A stretch of DNA of 64,000 nt. Source: Alphaproteobacteria bacterium (lineage in GTDB: Bacteria; Pseudomonadota; Alphaproteobacteria; Rhizobiales; Rhizobiaceae). The notes beneath the pieces are model-generated. The model did not search any database, was not told the DNA's origin, and saw only the letters and a program-made list of their open reading frames with translations. Within the stretch, counting starts at the first letter, position 1; every line of letters begins with the position of its first letter. A program made the position numbers and the translations under genes. Below are positions 45,594 to 53,446 of the stretch, piece by piece. The stretch lies in assembly GCA_024742485.1 (NCBI GenBank), contig JANSYK010000002.1, forward strand, positions 1,116,001 to 1,180,000, given 5' to 3'.

Positions 45594-46937
45594 ATGTCCA
45601 AACTATTCATGACGCGTCGTGGCTTGCTCAAGGCGGGTGCGGCATCAGGTGTGGCGCTTGCGGCGCCCATGAGCTTTGTTCGCGGCGCCTATGCGGAGGA
45701 ATTCTGCAACCTGCCGACCGGGAGCAGTGTGACGCTCGGATTCAATGTGCCGCAGTCCGGCCCCTATGCCGATGAAGGCGCCGACGAATTGCGCGCCTAC
45801 CAATTGGCCGTCAAACACCTCAACGGTGAAGGCGATGGCGGAATGTTGAGCACATTCAGTTCCAAGGCGCTGAAGGGCAACGGTATCCTCGGCAAGAAGG
45901 TCGAATATGTAACCGGCGACACGCAGACCAAATCAGATGCAGCCAGAGCTTCCGCCAAGCGGATGATCGAAAAGGACGGTGCCATCATGATCACCGGCGG
46001 ATCATCCTCCGGTGTTGCCGTTGCGGTGCAGGGCCTGTGCCAGGAAACCGGTATCATCTTCATGGCTGGCCTGACCCATTCCAACGACACGACGGGCAAG
46101 GACAAGAAGCGGTTCGGTTTCCGGCACTTCTTCAATGCCTATCAATCCGGCCTTGCCCTCGGCCCGATCCTCGCTGAACAGCTTGGCAAGGAAAGGCGTG
46201 CCTACCACCTCACGGCCGACTACAACTGGGGCTGGACCCAGGAAGAGTCGATCAAGAACACCACCGAAGGTCTCGGATGGCAGACGGTCAATGCCGTACG
46301 CACACCGCTCGGCGCCGGCGATTTCTCGCAGTATCTGACACCCGTGCTCAACTCGGGCGCCGATGTTCTGGTGCTCAACCACTACGGCAAGGACATGGTC
46401 AACTCACTGACCCAGGCTGTGCAGTTCGGCATGCGGGCCAAGCAGGTCAATGGCAAGGACTTCGAGGTTGTTGTTCCGCTGTTCTCGCGTCTCATGGCGC
46501 AGGGTGCCGGCGAAAACATCAAGGGAATCCTGGGCACGACCAACTGGAACTGGTCGCTCAAGGATGATGCGTCGGCAACCTTCGTCAAATCCTTCGGCCA
46601 GGAATATGGCGCACCGCCATCCCAGGCCGCACAGACCTGTTATGTGCAGACGCTGCTTTATGCGGATGCCGTCGAGCGGGCCGGAACCTTTGCACCGCCG
46701 GAGGTCATCGCTGCCCTCGAAGGATTCGAGTTCGATGGTCTGGGCAATGGCAAGACACTCTACCGCGCCGCTGACCACCAGTGCATGAAAGACGTACTCG
46801 TGGTGCGCGGAAACGCCAATCCGACGTCGCAGTTCGACCTGCTGGAAGTCGTCAAGATTGTGCCGCGCGAAGAGGTGACCTACGATCCGTCCATCTTCGG
46901 TGGGGATCTCGGACCGGCAGACGTCAAGGCCTGCTAG
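45594..46937 (+). CDS. branched-chain-amino-acid-type ABC binding protein, Tat-exported
   Basis: 447 residues from ATG 45594 with GGGAGGA six bases upstream. A twin-arginine signal (TRRGLLKAGAASGVALAAP) ends near AYAEE, so it is a folded-exported periplasmic protein. The mature part is a type I periplasmic binding fold: VTLGFNVPQSGPYADEGADELRAY at the start (in part), ITGGSSSGVAVAVQGLCQETG, and HLTADYNWGWTQEE. First gene of a five-gene HAAT-type importer. Ligands of this family range from branched amino acids to urea and amides; nothing here fixes the ligand. Confidence 0.93.
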   Translation: MSKLFMTRRGLLKAGAASGVALAAPMSFVRGAYAEEFCNLPTGSSVTLGFNVPQSGPYADEGADELRAYQLAVKHLNGEGDGGMLSTFSSKALKGNGILGKKVEYVTGDTQTKSDAARASAKRMIEKDGAIMITGGSSSGVAVAVQGLCQETGIIFMAGLTHSNDTTGKDKKRFGFRHFFNAYQSGLALGPILAEQLGKERRAYHLTADYNWGWTQEESIKNTTEGLGWQTVNAVRTPLGAGDFSQYLTPVLNSGADVLVLNHYGKDMVNSLTQAVQFGMRAKQVNGKDFEVVVPLFSRLMAQGAGENIKGILGTTNWNWSLKDDASATFVKSFGQEYGAPPSQAAQTCYVQTLLYADAVERAGTFAPPEVIAALEGFEFDGLGNGKTLYRAADHQCMKDVLVVRGNANPTSQFDLLEVVKIVPREEVTYDPSIFGGDLGPADVKAC

Positions 46938-46962
46938 GTCATCCTGTCAGGCAATAGCTGAT

Positions 46963-46989
46963 GGACCGGCCGTCTCGAACGGCCGGTCC
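46963..46989 (+). promoter_or_regulatory. strong intercistronic hairpin between binding protein and permease genes
   Basis: GGACCGGCCGT (46963-46973) pairs perfectly with ACGGCCGGTCC (46979-46989) around CTCGA, 25 bases past the binding-protein stop and 35 bases before the permease start. No T-run follows. Such hairpins often protect the 3' end of the binding-protein mRNA so that it is made in excess over the membrane subunits. Confidence 0.75.
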
Positions 46990-47024
46990 CCATGAATATC
47001 CGGTCGTGCGGAGGGTGGTTCATC

Positions 47025-48050
47025 ATGGACGCGATACTTCTTCAATTTCTGAATGGTCTGGACAAGGGAGGCGCTTACGCGCTGATCGCTCTTGGCCTGA
47101 CACTGGTTTTCGGAACCCTGGGCGTGGTGAATTTCGCCCATGGCGCGCTCTTCATGCTGGGCGCCTTTTGCGCCGTCACATTCAACAAGCTACTCAATCT
47201 CGAGCAAGTGGTGCTGGACGAGACCCAGAAAACGGCCTGGGGATCGGCGTTGGAAATCCGCACACCCTATGTCGAAACCCTGTTCGGCGATTTCGGTCAC
47301 TTTCTGATCGACTATTCGGTTCCGATATCCATACTGATCACCATTCCTGTGATGCTGCTGATCGGCATAGCCATGGAACGGGGACTGATCAAATATTTCT
47401 ACAAGCGACCACACGCCGACCAGATTCTGGTGACCTTCGGTCTTGCCATCGTCATTCAGGAAATCGTCAAACACTATTTCGGCGCCAATCCGATCCCGCA
47501 GTCGGCACCGGAAATCGTTGCCGGAAGCGCCAATATCGGGGCCTGGTTCGGATTGAGTGACAACATCGTCTATCCTTGGTGGCGTCTGGTCTATTTCGGA
47601 TTTTCCGCGTTCATCATCGCCGCGGTCTTCTCTTTCCTGCAATTTACGACCTACGGAATGGTCGTGCGCGCCGGGATGCGCGACAGCGAAACAGTCGGAC
47701 TACTCGGTATCAATATCCAGAGGCGGTTTACGGTTGTTTTCGGCCTTGCTGCTGTCGTCGCCGGCCTGGCCGGTGTCATGTACACACCGATTTTGCCGCC
47801 TGACTACCATATGGGGATGGACTTCCTCGTCCTGTCTTTTGTCGTTGTTGTGGTCGGTGGCATGGGTTCCCTTCCGGGCGCGGTCCTTGCCGGTTTCCTG
47901 CTCGGCATTTTGCAATCCTTTGCATCAATGAATGAAATCACGAGCATTTTCCCGGGGATCGATCAGATCATCATCTATCTGGTTGCCGTCGTGATCTTGC
48001 TGACGATGCCGCGCGGGCTTTTGGGTCGCGAAGGCGTGATGGAGGAATAG
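47025..48050 (+). CDS. branched-chain-amino-acid-type ABC permease, LivH-like
   Basis: 341 residues from ATG 47025, preceded by GGAGGGTGG; an ATG 11 codons earlier is not supported. About eight membrane helices. LivH signatures: [22 protein letters not shown] and [15 protein letters not shown] at the start (in part), [20 protein letters not shown] for the ATPase-docking loop, and [21 protein letters not shown] near the end. Somewhat longer than E. coli LivH (308) because of a periplasmic insert after helix 2 (about 60-90). It is followed by the LivM-like gene after 4 bases. Confidence 0.95.
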   Translation: MDAILLQFLNGLDKGGAYALIALGLTLVFGTLGVVNFAHGALFMLGAFCAVTFNKLLNLEQVVLDETQKTAWGSALEIRTPYVETLFGDFGHFLIDYSVPISILITIPVMLLIGIAMERGLIKYFYKRPHADQILVTFGLAIVIQEIVKHYFGANPIPQSAPEIVAGSANIGAWFGLSDNIVYPWWRLVYFGFSAFIIAAVFSFLQFTTYGMVVRAGMRDSETVGLLGINIQRRFTVVFGLAAVVAGLAGVMYTPILPPDYHMGMDFLVLSFVVVVVGGMGSLPGAVLAGFLLGILQSFASMNEITSIFPGIDQIIIYLVAVVILLTMPRGLLGREGVMEE

Positions 48051-48054
48051 AGCC

Positions 48055-49194
48055 ATGAAACAGATCGTTTCCCGGGAACCCTTCGCGCTGCTGGCTTTCG
48101 CCGTGGTGATCCTGACAATGCCGCTCTGGCTCACGCCGCTGGGTGCGAACTATCCCGACCTGTTGCAGAAGTTCGCGATTTTCGCGATTTTCGCGATGGG
48201 CTTCAACATTCTGTTCGGCCTGACCGGATACTTGTCCTTCGGCCATGCGGCATTCCTTGGTGTCGGGTCCTATGCAGCGGTTTGGTCGTTCAAGCTGTTC
48301 ACGATGAACGTGCTTCCGGCGATTGCCTTCGGCATGGCGTTTTCAGGTCTGTTCGCGCTTTTGATCGGTTACGTCAGCCTGCGCCGATCGGGAATCTACT
48401 TTTCGATCCTGACGCTTGCTTTCGCCCAGATGTGCTACAATCTGGCCTATTCCGTGCTGACACCCATCACCAATGGAGAGACGGGTCTGCAATTGACCCT
48501 GCAGGATCCGCGCATCATTGACAGGATATTTGTTGAACCGGGTCCCGGGCTGCCGGAGACCAACCTCTTCGGCATCGACATGAGCGGATATCCGGGTTTT
48601 TATTTTTGCGCCGTGGTGCTCATCATCTGCTTCTTCATTACGCGCCGGATCTTCAAATCACCTTTCGGCCTGACCTTGCGTGGAATCAAATCCAATCAGG
48701 GACGCATGGGCTATACCGGCTACAGCACCCGACCCTACACGTTGGCGGCCTTCGTGATATCAGGCATGTTTGCGGGGCTGGCCGGTTCGCTGCTCGCGGT
48801 GACCGATCCGCTCGCCGGTGCCGAGCGCCTGCAGTGGACCGCATCGGGTGAGGTGGTTCTGATGACCATATTGGGTGGTGTCGGAACATTGATCGGTCCG
48901 ATGCTGGGTGCCTGGATCATCAAATATTTCGAGAACATCTTTTCCTCGTTCAACAAGTCGACATTGTCGGAGATCTTCTCCTTCCTTCCCGAAAACCTTC
49001 AGGCATTCGCGGTCGATATCTCCAGCCTCTTTGTTGGCGAGGGCTGGCACCTGACCCTCGGATTGCTGTTCATGTTGGTCGTGATCTTCCTTCCGGGCGG
49101 CGTGATGGAAGGCTGGCGTCGCCTCGTGAAGCGCTTCAGCGGTGGCGGTGGCGGTTCACCGGAATCTGCCCCGGTCCCCCAGGCAGCTGAATAG
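48055..49194 (+). CDS. branched-chain-amino-acid-type ABC permease, LivM-like
   Basis: 379 residues with about ten membrane helices. [25 protein letters not shown] is the LivM equivalent of the LivH N-terminal block (in part: [16 protein letters not shown]). [21 protein letters not shown] is the EAA loop and [21 protein letters not shown] the last conserved block. It ends in a cytoplasmic Gly-rich tail ([10 protein letters not shown]). GGAGGAATAGAGCC precedes the start inside the end of the LivH-like gene, and the LivG-like gene starts 11 bases after the stop. Confidence 0.95.
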   Translation: MKQIVSREPFALLAFAVVILTMPLWLTPLGANYPDLLQKFAIFAIFAMGFNILFGLTGYLSFGHAAFLGVGSYAAVWSFKLFTMNVLPAIAFGMAFSGLFALLIGYVSLRRSGIYFSILTLAFAQMCYNLAYSVLTPITNGETGLQLTLQDPRIIDRIFVEPGPGLPETNLFGIDMSGYPGFYFCAVVLIICFFITRRIFKSPFGLTLRGIKSNQGRMGYTGYSTRPYTLAAFVISGMFAGLAGSLLAVTDPLAGAERLQWTASGEVVLMTILGGVGTLIGPMLGAWIIKYFENIFSSFNKSTLSEIFSFLPENLQAFAVDISSLFVGEGWHLTLGLLFMLVVIFLPGGVMEGWRRLVKRFSGGGGGSPESAPVPQAAE

Positions 49195-49205
49195 GAGCAT
49201 CGGCC

Positions 49206-49964
49206 ATGAAAAACAGCGTTCTTCATGTCACGGACGTCCACAAGAGCTTTGGCGGATTGCAGGCGCTCTCCGATGTCGACCTGAATGTTGAGGAGGGAAC
49301 GACCCACGCGATAATCGGCCCCAACGGTGCCGGCAAGTCGACCTTGCTCAATGTATGTGTCGGCCGGTTGAAGCCGGACCACGGCCATGTTGTTTTCAAT
49401 GGCGAGGTTCTGGATGAGCACACGCCGGATGAAATCAACCAGCTTGGTGTCTCTAGGGTGTTCCAGACACCGGAGATCTTTCCGGATCTGACACTGCTCG
49501 AAAATGTTCTCATCCCCGCCTTCGCCAGCCGCGACGGGTCTTTCAGCCTTCGGCCGTTTTCGAAACTGCGCAAGGAGACCGAAATCCGCGACCGCGCTGA
49601 ACAGGCGCTGGCCGATGTCGGCCTTGCGGCCCTGAAGGATCGCGAGGCAGCGGCGCTCTCGCGTGGCGACAAGCGGCGGCTGGAACTGGCAATGTGCCTC
49701 ATTCAACAGCCCAAACTGCTTCTGCTGGATGAACCGACGGCGGGAATGTCGCGCCATGACACCAACAGGACGGTTGATCTTTTGAAGACCATCAAGGCCC
49801 GTGGTATGACCAAGGTGATCATCGAACACGACATGCATGTCGTGTTTTCACTGGCCGATAAGATTTCGGTTCTGGCGCAGGGGAAAATTATCGCGTCGGG
49901 AACACCGGATGAAATCAAGGGAAACCCGAAAGTACAGGAAGCATATCTTGGTGGAGCACACTGA
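49206..49964 (+). CDS. branched-chain-amino-acid-type ABC ATPase, LivG-like
   Basis: 252 residues. Walker A GPNGAGKSTLLN (about 39), Q-loop region VSRVFQTPEIFPDLTLLENV, Walker B LLLLDEPTAGMS and switch His in VIIEHDMHV. The ABC signature is unusual: LSRGDKRRLELAM instead of LSGGQ or LSYGQ, though LivG/UrtD relatives are known to deviate at this place. The A-x-x-S-R-G-D-K-R-R form keeps the key Ser and Gly. The ATG of the LivF-like gene follows the stop by one base. Confidence 0.94.
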   Translation: MKNSVLHVTDVHKSFGGLQALSDVDLNVEEGTTHAIIGPNGAGKSTLLNVCVGRLKPDHGHVVFNGEVLDEHTPDEINQLGVSRVFQTPEIFPDLTLLENVLIPAFASRDGSFSLRPFSKLRKETEIRDRAEQALADVGLAALKDREAAALSRGDKRRLELAMCLIQQPKLLLLDEPTAGMSRHDTNRTVDLLKTIKARGMTKVIIEHDMHVVFSLADKISVLAQGKIIASGTPDEIKGNPKVQEAYLGGAH

Positions 49965-49965
49965 C

Positions 49966-50739
49966 ATGCTGAAAAAAACCGACATGAGTGACTTGCAGCT
50001 AGCCGGCGAATCGACGGAGACGGGGCCATCAAAGGACGCCTTTTTCTCCGTTCGCGACATTCACGCCTATTACGGTGAATCCTACATCGTCCAGGGCATT
50101 TCCTTCGATTTGCAGGAAGGCGAAATCCTGGCCCTTCTGGGGCGCAACGGAGCAGGCAAGACCTCAACACTGAGAACGCTCGCGCGGGTCGATGATCCAG
50201 CACTCAAAAGCGGCGAGATTTACCTGGCCGGAGAAAGCCTTCACGACAAGAAAGCCTATCAGGCTGCACAGATGGGCATCCAGCTTGTGCCCGAGGACCG
50301 ACGGATAATCGGTGGATTGACGGTCGAGGAAAACCTCATTCTGGCGCAGGTATCGGAGCCTCGCGGTTGGGAGCTGGAGCGCATTTACGAGCATTTTCCA
50401 CGGCTGGCGGAACGCCGTACCCAGATCGGTACCACCCTCTCGGGTGGTGAACAGCAGATGCTGGCCGTCGCCCGTGCCCTGGCCCGTGAGGTCAAATTGC
50501 TGTTTCTGGATGAACCCTATGAGGGACTGGCGCCCGTTATCGTCCAGGAAATCGAAAAGATTGTCCGCCAGATCAAGGAGCTCGGAATCACGACGATCAT
50601 TGTCGAGCAAAACGCGGTTGCCGCACTGAAGCTTGCCGACCGGGCCATCATCGTGGACATGGGCGAGATCGTTTACAGCGGATCGGCGCAGGATGTGCTC
50701 GATGATGAGGATCTGCGAAACGAATATCTGGCGATATAG
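49966..50739 (+). CDS. branched-chain-amino-acid-type ABC ATPase, LivF-like
   Basis: 257 residues from ATG 49966 (GGTGGAG upstream, inside the LivG-like gene). A 25-residue N-terminal extension precedes the ABC domain; ATG 49984 is an alternative. Walker A LGRNGAGKTSTLR, signature LSGGEQQMLAVARAL, Walker B LLFLDEPYEGLAP, switch His replaced by Gln in IIVEQNA, which is usual for LivF. It ends the operon and is followed by an inverted repeat (50747-50774). Confidence 0.95.
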   Translation: MLKKTDMSDLQLAGESTETGPSKDAFFSVRDIHAYYGESYIVQGISFDLQEGEILALLGRNGAGKTSTLRTLARVDDPALKSGEIYLAGESLHDKKAYQAAQMGIQLVPEDRRIIGGLTVEENLILAQVSEPRGWELERIYEHFPRLAERRTQIGTTLSGGEQQMLAVARALAREVKLLFLDEPYEGLAPVIVQEIEKIVRQIKELGITTIIVEQNAVAALKLADRAIIVDMGEIVYSGSAQDVLDDEDLRNEYLAI

Positions 50740-50746
50740 ACCTTGG

Positions 50747-50774
50747 AGTATCCGTATTGATCAAGACGGATACT
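50747..50774 (+). terminator. stem-loop after the ABC importer operon
   Basis: AGTATCCGT (50747-50755) pairs perfectly with ACGGATACT (50766-50774), 7 bases beyond the LivF-like stop, with a 10-base loop. No T-run follows, so this may be a 3'-end stabiliser or a factor-dependent end. Confidence 0.5.
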
Positions 50775-50953
50775 GTGTCTCGAGAAAGGAAGATCACGTC
50801 GCTGTCGGCAGACCCGGATAACGGACTGCCCGGAAACTGCGTTTGGGAACGGCTTGAAGGCAAAGCCACCCGGTGAATTGCGTTTGGCGTCCGAAGATGC
50901 GTTTTCTCAGAGACCGACATCGTTCGGACAACGATCTGTCAAATTACTTTCTG

Positions 50954-51139
50954 TCACAGCAGACCCCTGTACGACGATGTGTCGGCGGCACCTTGATTTT
51001 CCGTGTATTTCCAAAAGGCGTTTGCGAAGAGCCGCCAGAAGCCTGTCTGAGTGTGTGATGTTTCATCACTCGCTGATTTTGCTGTTTTGCTGAGCATGCT
51101 GTTGGTGTTAGCCTTGAGATGAGCTGTCGTTGCGGCCAT
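50954..51139 (-). CDS. 61-residue small protein, unknown function
   Basis: Reads from ATG 51139 with an excellent ribosome site AGGAGG (51145-51150) five bases upstream. The protein is Ser/Thr/Ala-rich in the first half (MAATTAHLKANTNSMLSKTA) and has an aromatic amphipathic patch (TGFWRLFANAFWKYTENQ) in the second. There is no signal peptide or membrane helix, and I do not recognise a family. It lies alone in the 478-base gap 50740-51217 after the ABC importer and is divergent from the winged-helix/TPR gene. The strong ribosome site is the main support. Confidence 0.5.
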   Translation of the reverse strand: MAATTAHLKANTNSMLSKTAKSASDETSHTQTGFWRLFANAFWKYTENQGAADTSSYRGLL

Positions 51140-51212
51140 GGGAACCTCCTGTCGATTTGGTGATTCCAGACTAGCCAGTTCCGCTCGGCAGGGCTTGAAC
51201 GGGGGAAAGTCA

Positions 51213-51263
51213 ATGCGTTGTCAATTCGTGAATTTCACTTGCCTAAGGCTTGCCTGCCTATGA
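51213..51263 (+). CDS. 16-residue leader ORF overlapping the winged-helix/TPR gene
   Basis: ATG 51213, six bases after GGGGGA, opens a 16-codon frame (MRCQFVNFTCLRLACL) that ends at TGA 51261-51263. Its stop overlaps the next ATG (51260) in an ATGA arrangement, the usual geometry of translational coupling. The peptide is short, has three cysteines and three leucines, and is probably a leader whose translation loads ribosomes on the following gene. No independent function is implied. Confidence 0.45.
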   Translation: MRCQFVNFTCLRLACL

Positions 51264-52783
51264 ATTATCGGTTTGGGCCCTATCAAATCGATACCGGGCG
51301 GCTGGAATTGACCTGTTCAGATGAAGTGGTGCCGGTTCAGCCGCAGGTCTTTGCCTTGATGGTTTTTCTTCTCGAGAACCGTGACCGGGTGGTCTCGAAG
51401 GATGAGATCATCGAAAATGTCTGGCAGGGTCGCATCGTGGGCGATGGAACACTGAACGCGCGCATCAATGCCATTCGCCGTGCCTTGGGTGACGACGGGC
51501 AGACCCAGTCCATGATACGAACGATGCCCCGGCAGGGCTTTCGGTTTGTCGGTGAACTTTTGGATTCCGGATCAACATCGCAGGACAATAACGAACAGGA
51601 TGGTCGCGAACGAAAGCAGGCTTCGATCGCCGTTTTGCCGTTCGTGAACATCAGCGGCGACCAGGAGCAGGTCTATTTTGCAGACGGGCTCACCGAAGAT
51701 CTCATCACTGACCTATCCAAAATCCGCGACCTTTTCGTCATCGCCCGAAATTCGTCATTTTCCTACCGGAACTCTCCGAAGAATGTCTCGGAAATCGGAC
51801 GGGAACTGGGCGTTGCGAGCGTACTGGAAGGAAGTGTCAGGAAAGCGGGCAACCGCATCAGGATCAATGCACAATTGGTGGATGCAAAAACGGGTGGCCA
51901 TGTCTGGGCTGAGCGATACGACAGTGATGTTCAGGATATTTTCGAAGTCCAGGACGAAATCACGGCAAAGATCATTGCGGCGCTTCACATTAGTCTCACC
52001 GGCGCCACCGGTGGCGACAGAAGCACACACAGTGTTGAGGCCTACGAATTGAGCCTGAAGGGTCGTGCGAAATTTTTCATGTTTTCGCCGGAAACAAACG
52101 CCGAGTGCATTCACTTGCTGGACCAGGCGATCGCCATTGATCCATCCTTCTCGAATGCCTGGGCAGAACAGGTGTTTCCCTACCAAAGCGGCTGGTCATT
52201 TGCGTGGAACGGTTATGATGATGGCCTGAATATCGCAGAGGAAAAGGCGACGCGAGCAGTCGAACTCGGCCCCAATTCATCTTTGGCACACAGCAGGCTG
52301 GGTTGGGTCCAGACTTTTTTGCAAGAACCCAAACTTTCAATTCAGAGTTTCGAGCGGGCGCTCGAACTTGATGCAAACAATGCGGACACACATACTTGGT
52401 TTTGCGAAGCGCTCAATTATGCTGGCCAACCCCAGCGCGCATTGGAAATTGGGGAGAAATCCCTTCGCTTCGATCCGGTTGCACCACCAAATTGCCTGCA
52501 CCACATCGCCCACGCCTATTTTCTCATGGGAGAACTGGAAAAAGCGGCTGAATACGACCAAAGGGCGATCCGCATGGCGCCATCATTCCCGCCTGCCAGG
52601 ATTGTGATGTCCGCCATTCTTGTGGAAAGCGGCAGGATCGAAGAGGCAAGGGAGCAAATCGCCGATTTGCTCTCGATAGATCCCGGATACAATTTCTTGC
52701 GCTATGACGAACGCTATCCATATTATAGCGCCGAACATCGCGAGCGTATGAGTGCGGCGCTGAAAACTGCAGGACTTGCCTGA
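51260..52783 (+). CDS. CadC-type winged helix / TolB-like / TPR regulatory protein
   Basis: 507 residues from ATG 51260; a TTG at 51218 in the same frame is possible, but the ATG overlaps the stop of a 16-codon leader ORF. An OmpR/CadC-type winged helix fills about 1-97 (YRFGPYQIDTGRLEL, NRDRVVSKDEIIENVWQGR, RTMPRQGFRFVG). A TolB N-terminal-like domain (about 118-235; IAVLPFVNISGD, YFADGLTEDLITDLSKI, ASVLEGSVRKAGNRIRINAQ) and TPR repeats (about 250-500) follow. No membrane segment, unlike CadC itself. In Rhizobiales the TolB/TPR part is often joined to adenylate cyclase domains; here a separate membrane cyclase gene lies 660 bases downstream. Target genes are unknown. Confidence 0.88.
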   Translation: MNYRFGPYQIDTGRLELTCSDEVVPVQPQVFALMVFLLENRDRVVSKDEIIENVWQGRIVGDGTLNARINAIRRALGDDGQTQSMIRTMPRQGFRFVGELLDSGSTSQDNNEQDGRERKQASIAVLPFVNISGDQEQVYFADGLTEDLITDLSKIRDLFVIARNSSFSYRNSPKNVSEIGRELGVASVLEGSVRKAGNRIRINAQLVDAKTGGHVWAERYDSDVQDIFEVQDEITAKIIAALHISLTGATGGDRSTHSVEAYELSLKGRAKFFMFSPETNAECIHLLDQAIAIDPSFSNAWAEQVFPYQSGWSFAWNGYDDGLNIAEEKATRAVELGPNSSLAHSRLGWVQTFLQEPKLSIQSFERALELDANNADTHTWFCEALNYAGQPQRALEIGEKSLRFDPVAPPNCLHHIAHAYFLMGELEKAAEYDQRAIRMAPSFPPARIVMSAILVESGRIEEAREQIADLLSIDPGYNFLRYDERYPYYSAEHRERMSAALKTAGLA

Positions 52784-52795
52784 GCCGGGCTCCTG

Positions 52796-52895
52796 ACCGT
52801 TGTCGCGTTTTGTAGGAAACGTGACAACGGTTTCGGTCATTGATTTTGTTGATGCATTGAGGTTTTGCCGATTTCGTCAAAATCTGAATTGCTCC
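52796..52895 (-). repeat. dispersed two-hairpin repeat, copy C (inverted)
   Basis: Third copy, opposite orientation, 13 bases past the stop of the winged-helix/TPR gene. Hairpin 2: ACCGTTGTCGCGTTT (52796-52810) against AAACGTGACAACGGT (52817-52831), one mismatch. Hairpin 1: ATTGAGGTTTTG (52856-52867) against CAAAATCTGAAT (52878-52889), two mismatches. Stem 2 differs from copy A in sequence on both arms together (GATTC/GAATC there, GTTGTC/GACAAC here), so the pairing is kept. Confidence 0.85.
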
Positions 52896-52970
52896 AGATA
52901 TCGGGATTCAAATGGTCCCGTTCCGCTGACGAACACAAATGATTGCCCGTCTGACAGGGCAAAATAAAAA

Positions 52971-52990
52971 GGGGGTGCCTGAGCACCCCC
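52971..52990 (-). terminator. intrinsic terminator of the 26-codon gene
   Basis: On the minus strand GGGGGTGC pairs perfectly with GCACCCCC around a TCAG loop, followed at once by TTTTTATTTT (52961-52970). This is a textbook intrinsic terminator, 48 bases past the stop of the 26-codon ORF. On the plus strand no T-run follows, so it serves the minus-strand transcript. Confidence 0.85.
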
Positions 52991-53038
52991 CGTGAGACCG
53001 GATAACACCGATTTCAGTCTGCTTGAGACAGTCAGGAT

Positions 53039-53119
53039 TCACGCGGTCGCCAGAGGCTGCTCCGATGTCCGCGAACATCCCTCAAATCGGGTGTTACTCC
53101 TGGTAAACTCACTCGACAT
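53039..53119 (-). CDS. 26-residue small protein with perfect Shine-Dalgarno element
   Basis: ATG 53119 to TGA 53039-53041 on the minus strand. The leader carries AGGAGGTGATC (53122-53132), complementary over 11 bases to the usual 16S rRNA 3' tail, with 7 bases between AGGAGG and the ATG. The product is hydrophilic (starts MSSEFTRSNTRFEG, then CSRTSEQPLATA), with one Cys, four Arg or so and no membrane segment. A matching intrinsic terminator follows, and a -10-like TATGAT (53155-53160) lies upstream, giving a transcript of about 180 bases. I know no family. Either a small protein or a dual-function small RNA; the gene lies alone in the gap 52784-53446. Confidence 0.6.
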   Translation of the reverse strand: MSSEFTRSNTRFEGCSRTSEQPLATA

Positions 53120-53446
53120 CTGATCACCTCCTCTCGTTGATTGAACACGAATCGATCATAACCTTCTCTTGAATGAACGGAAACCAAAATATTCGCGTGC
53201 CGATGGCCTGTGTAGACGCTTCATCCCATGGGCAGGAGATTGGGCAGGCGCTATTGAAGTTCCCATGTAGAAACAGATGTTTACGGGATCGTCTGACAGG
53301 ATTTGCGATGCCTTCACGCCGTCTTCACTGGGCTATCACAGGCGGTTCAAGCGATTTGATCGGCAGCGCCAGCGGAAACTGCTAAACTGAAATTGCCTCC
53401 CTTGCCGCTGCAATAACGAAGACAGTATCGGCAATCGGGCACAGGC

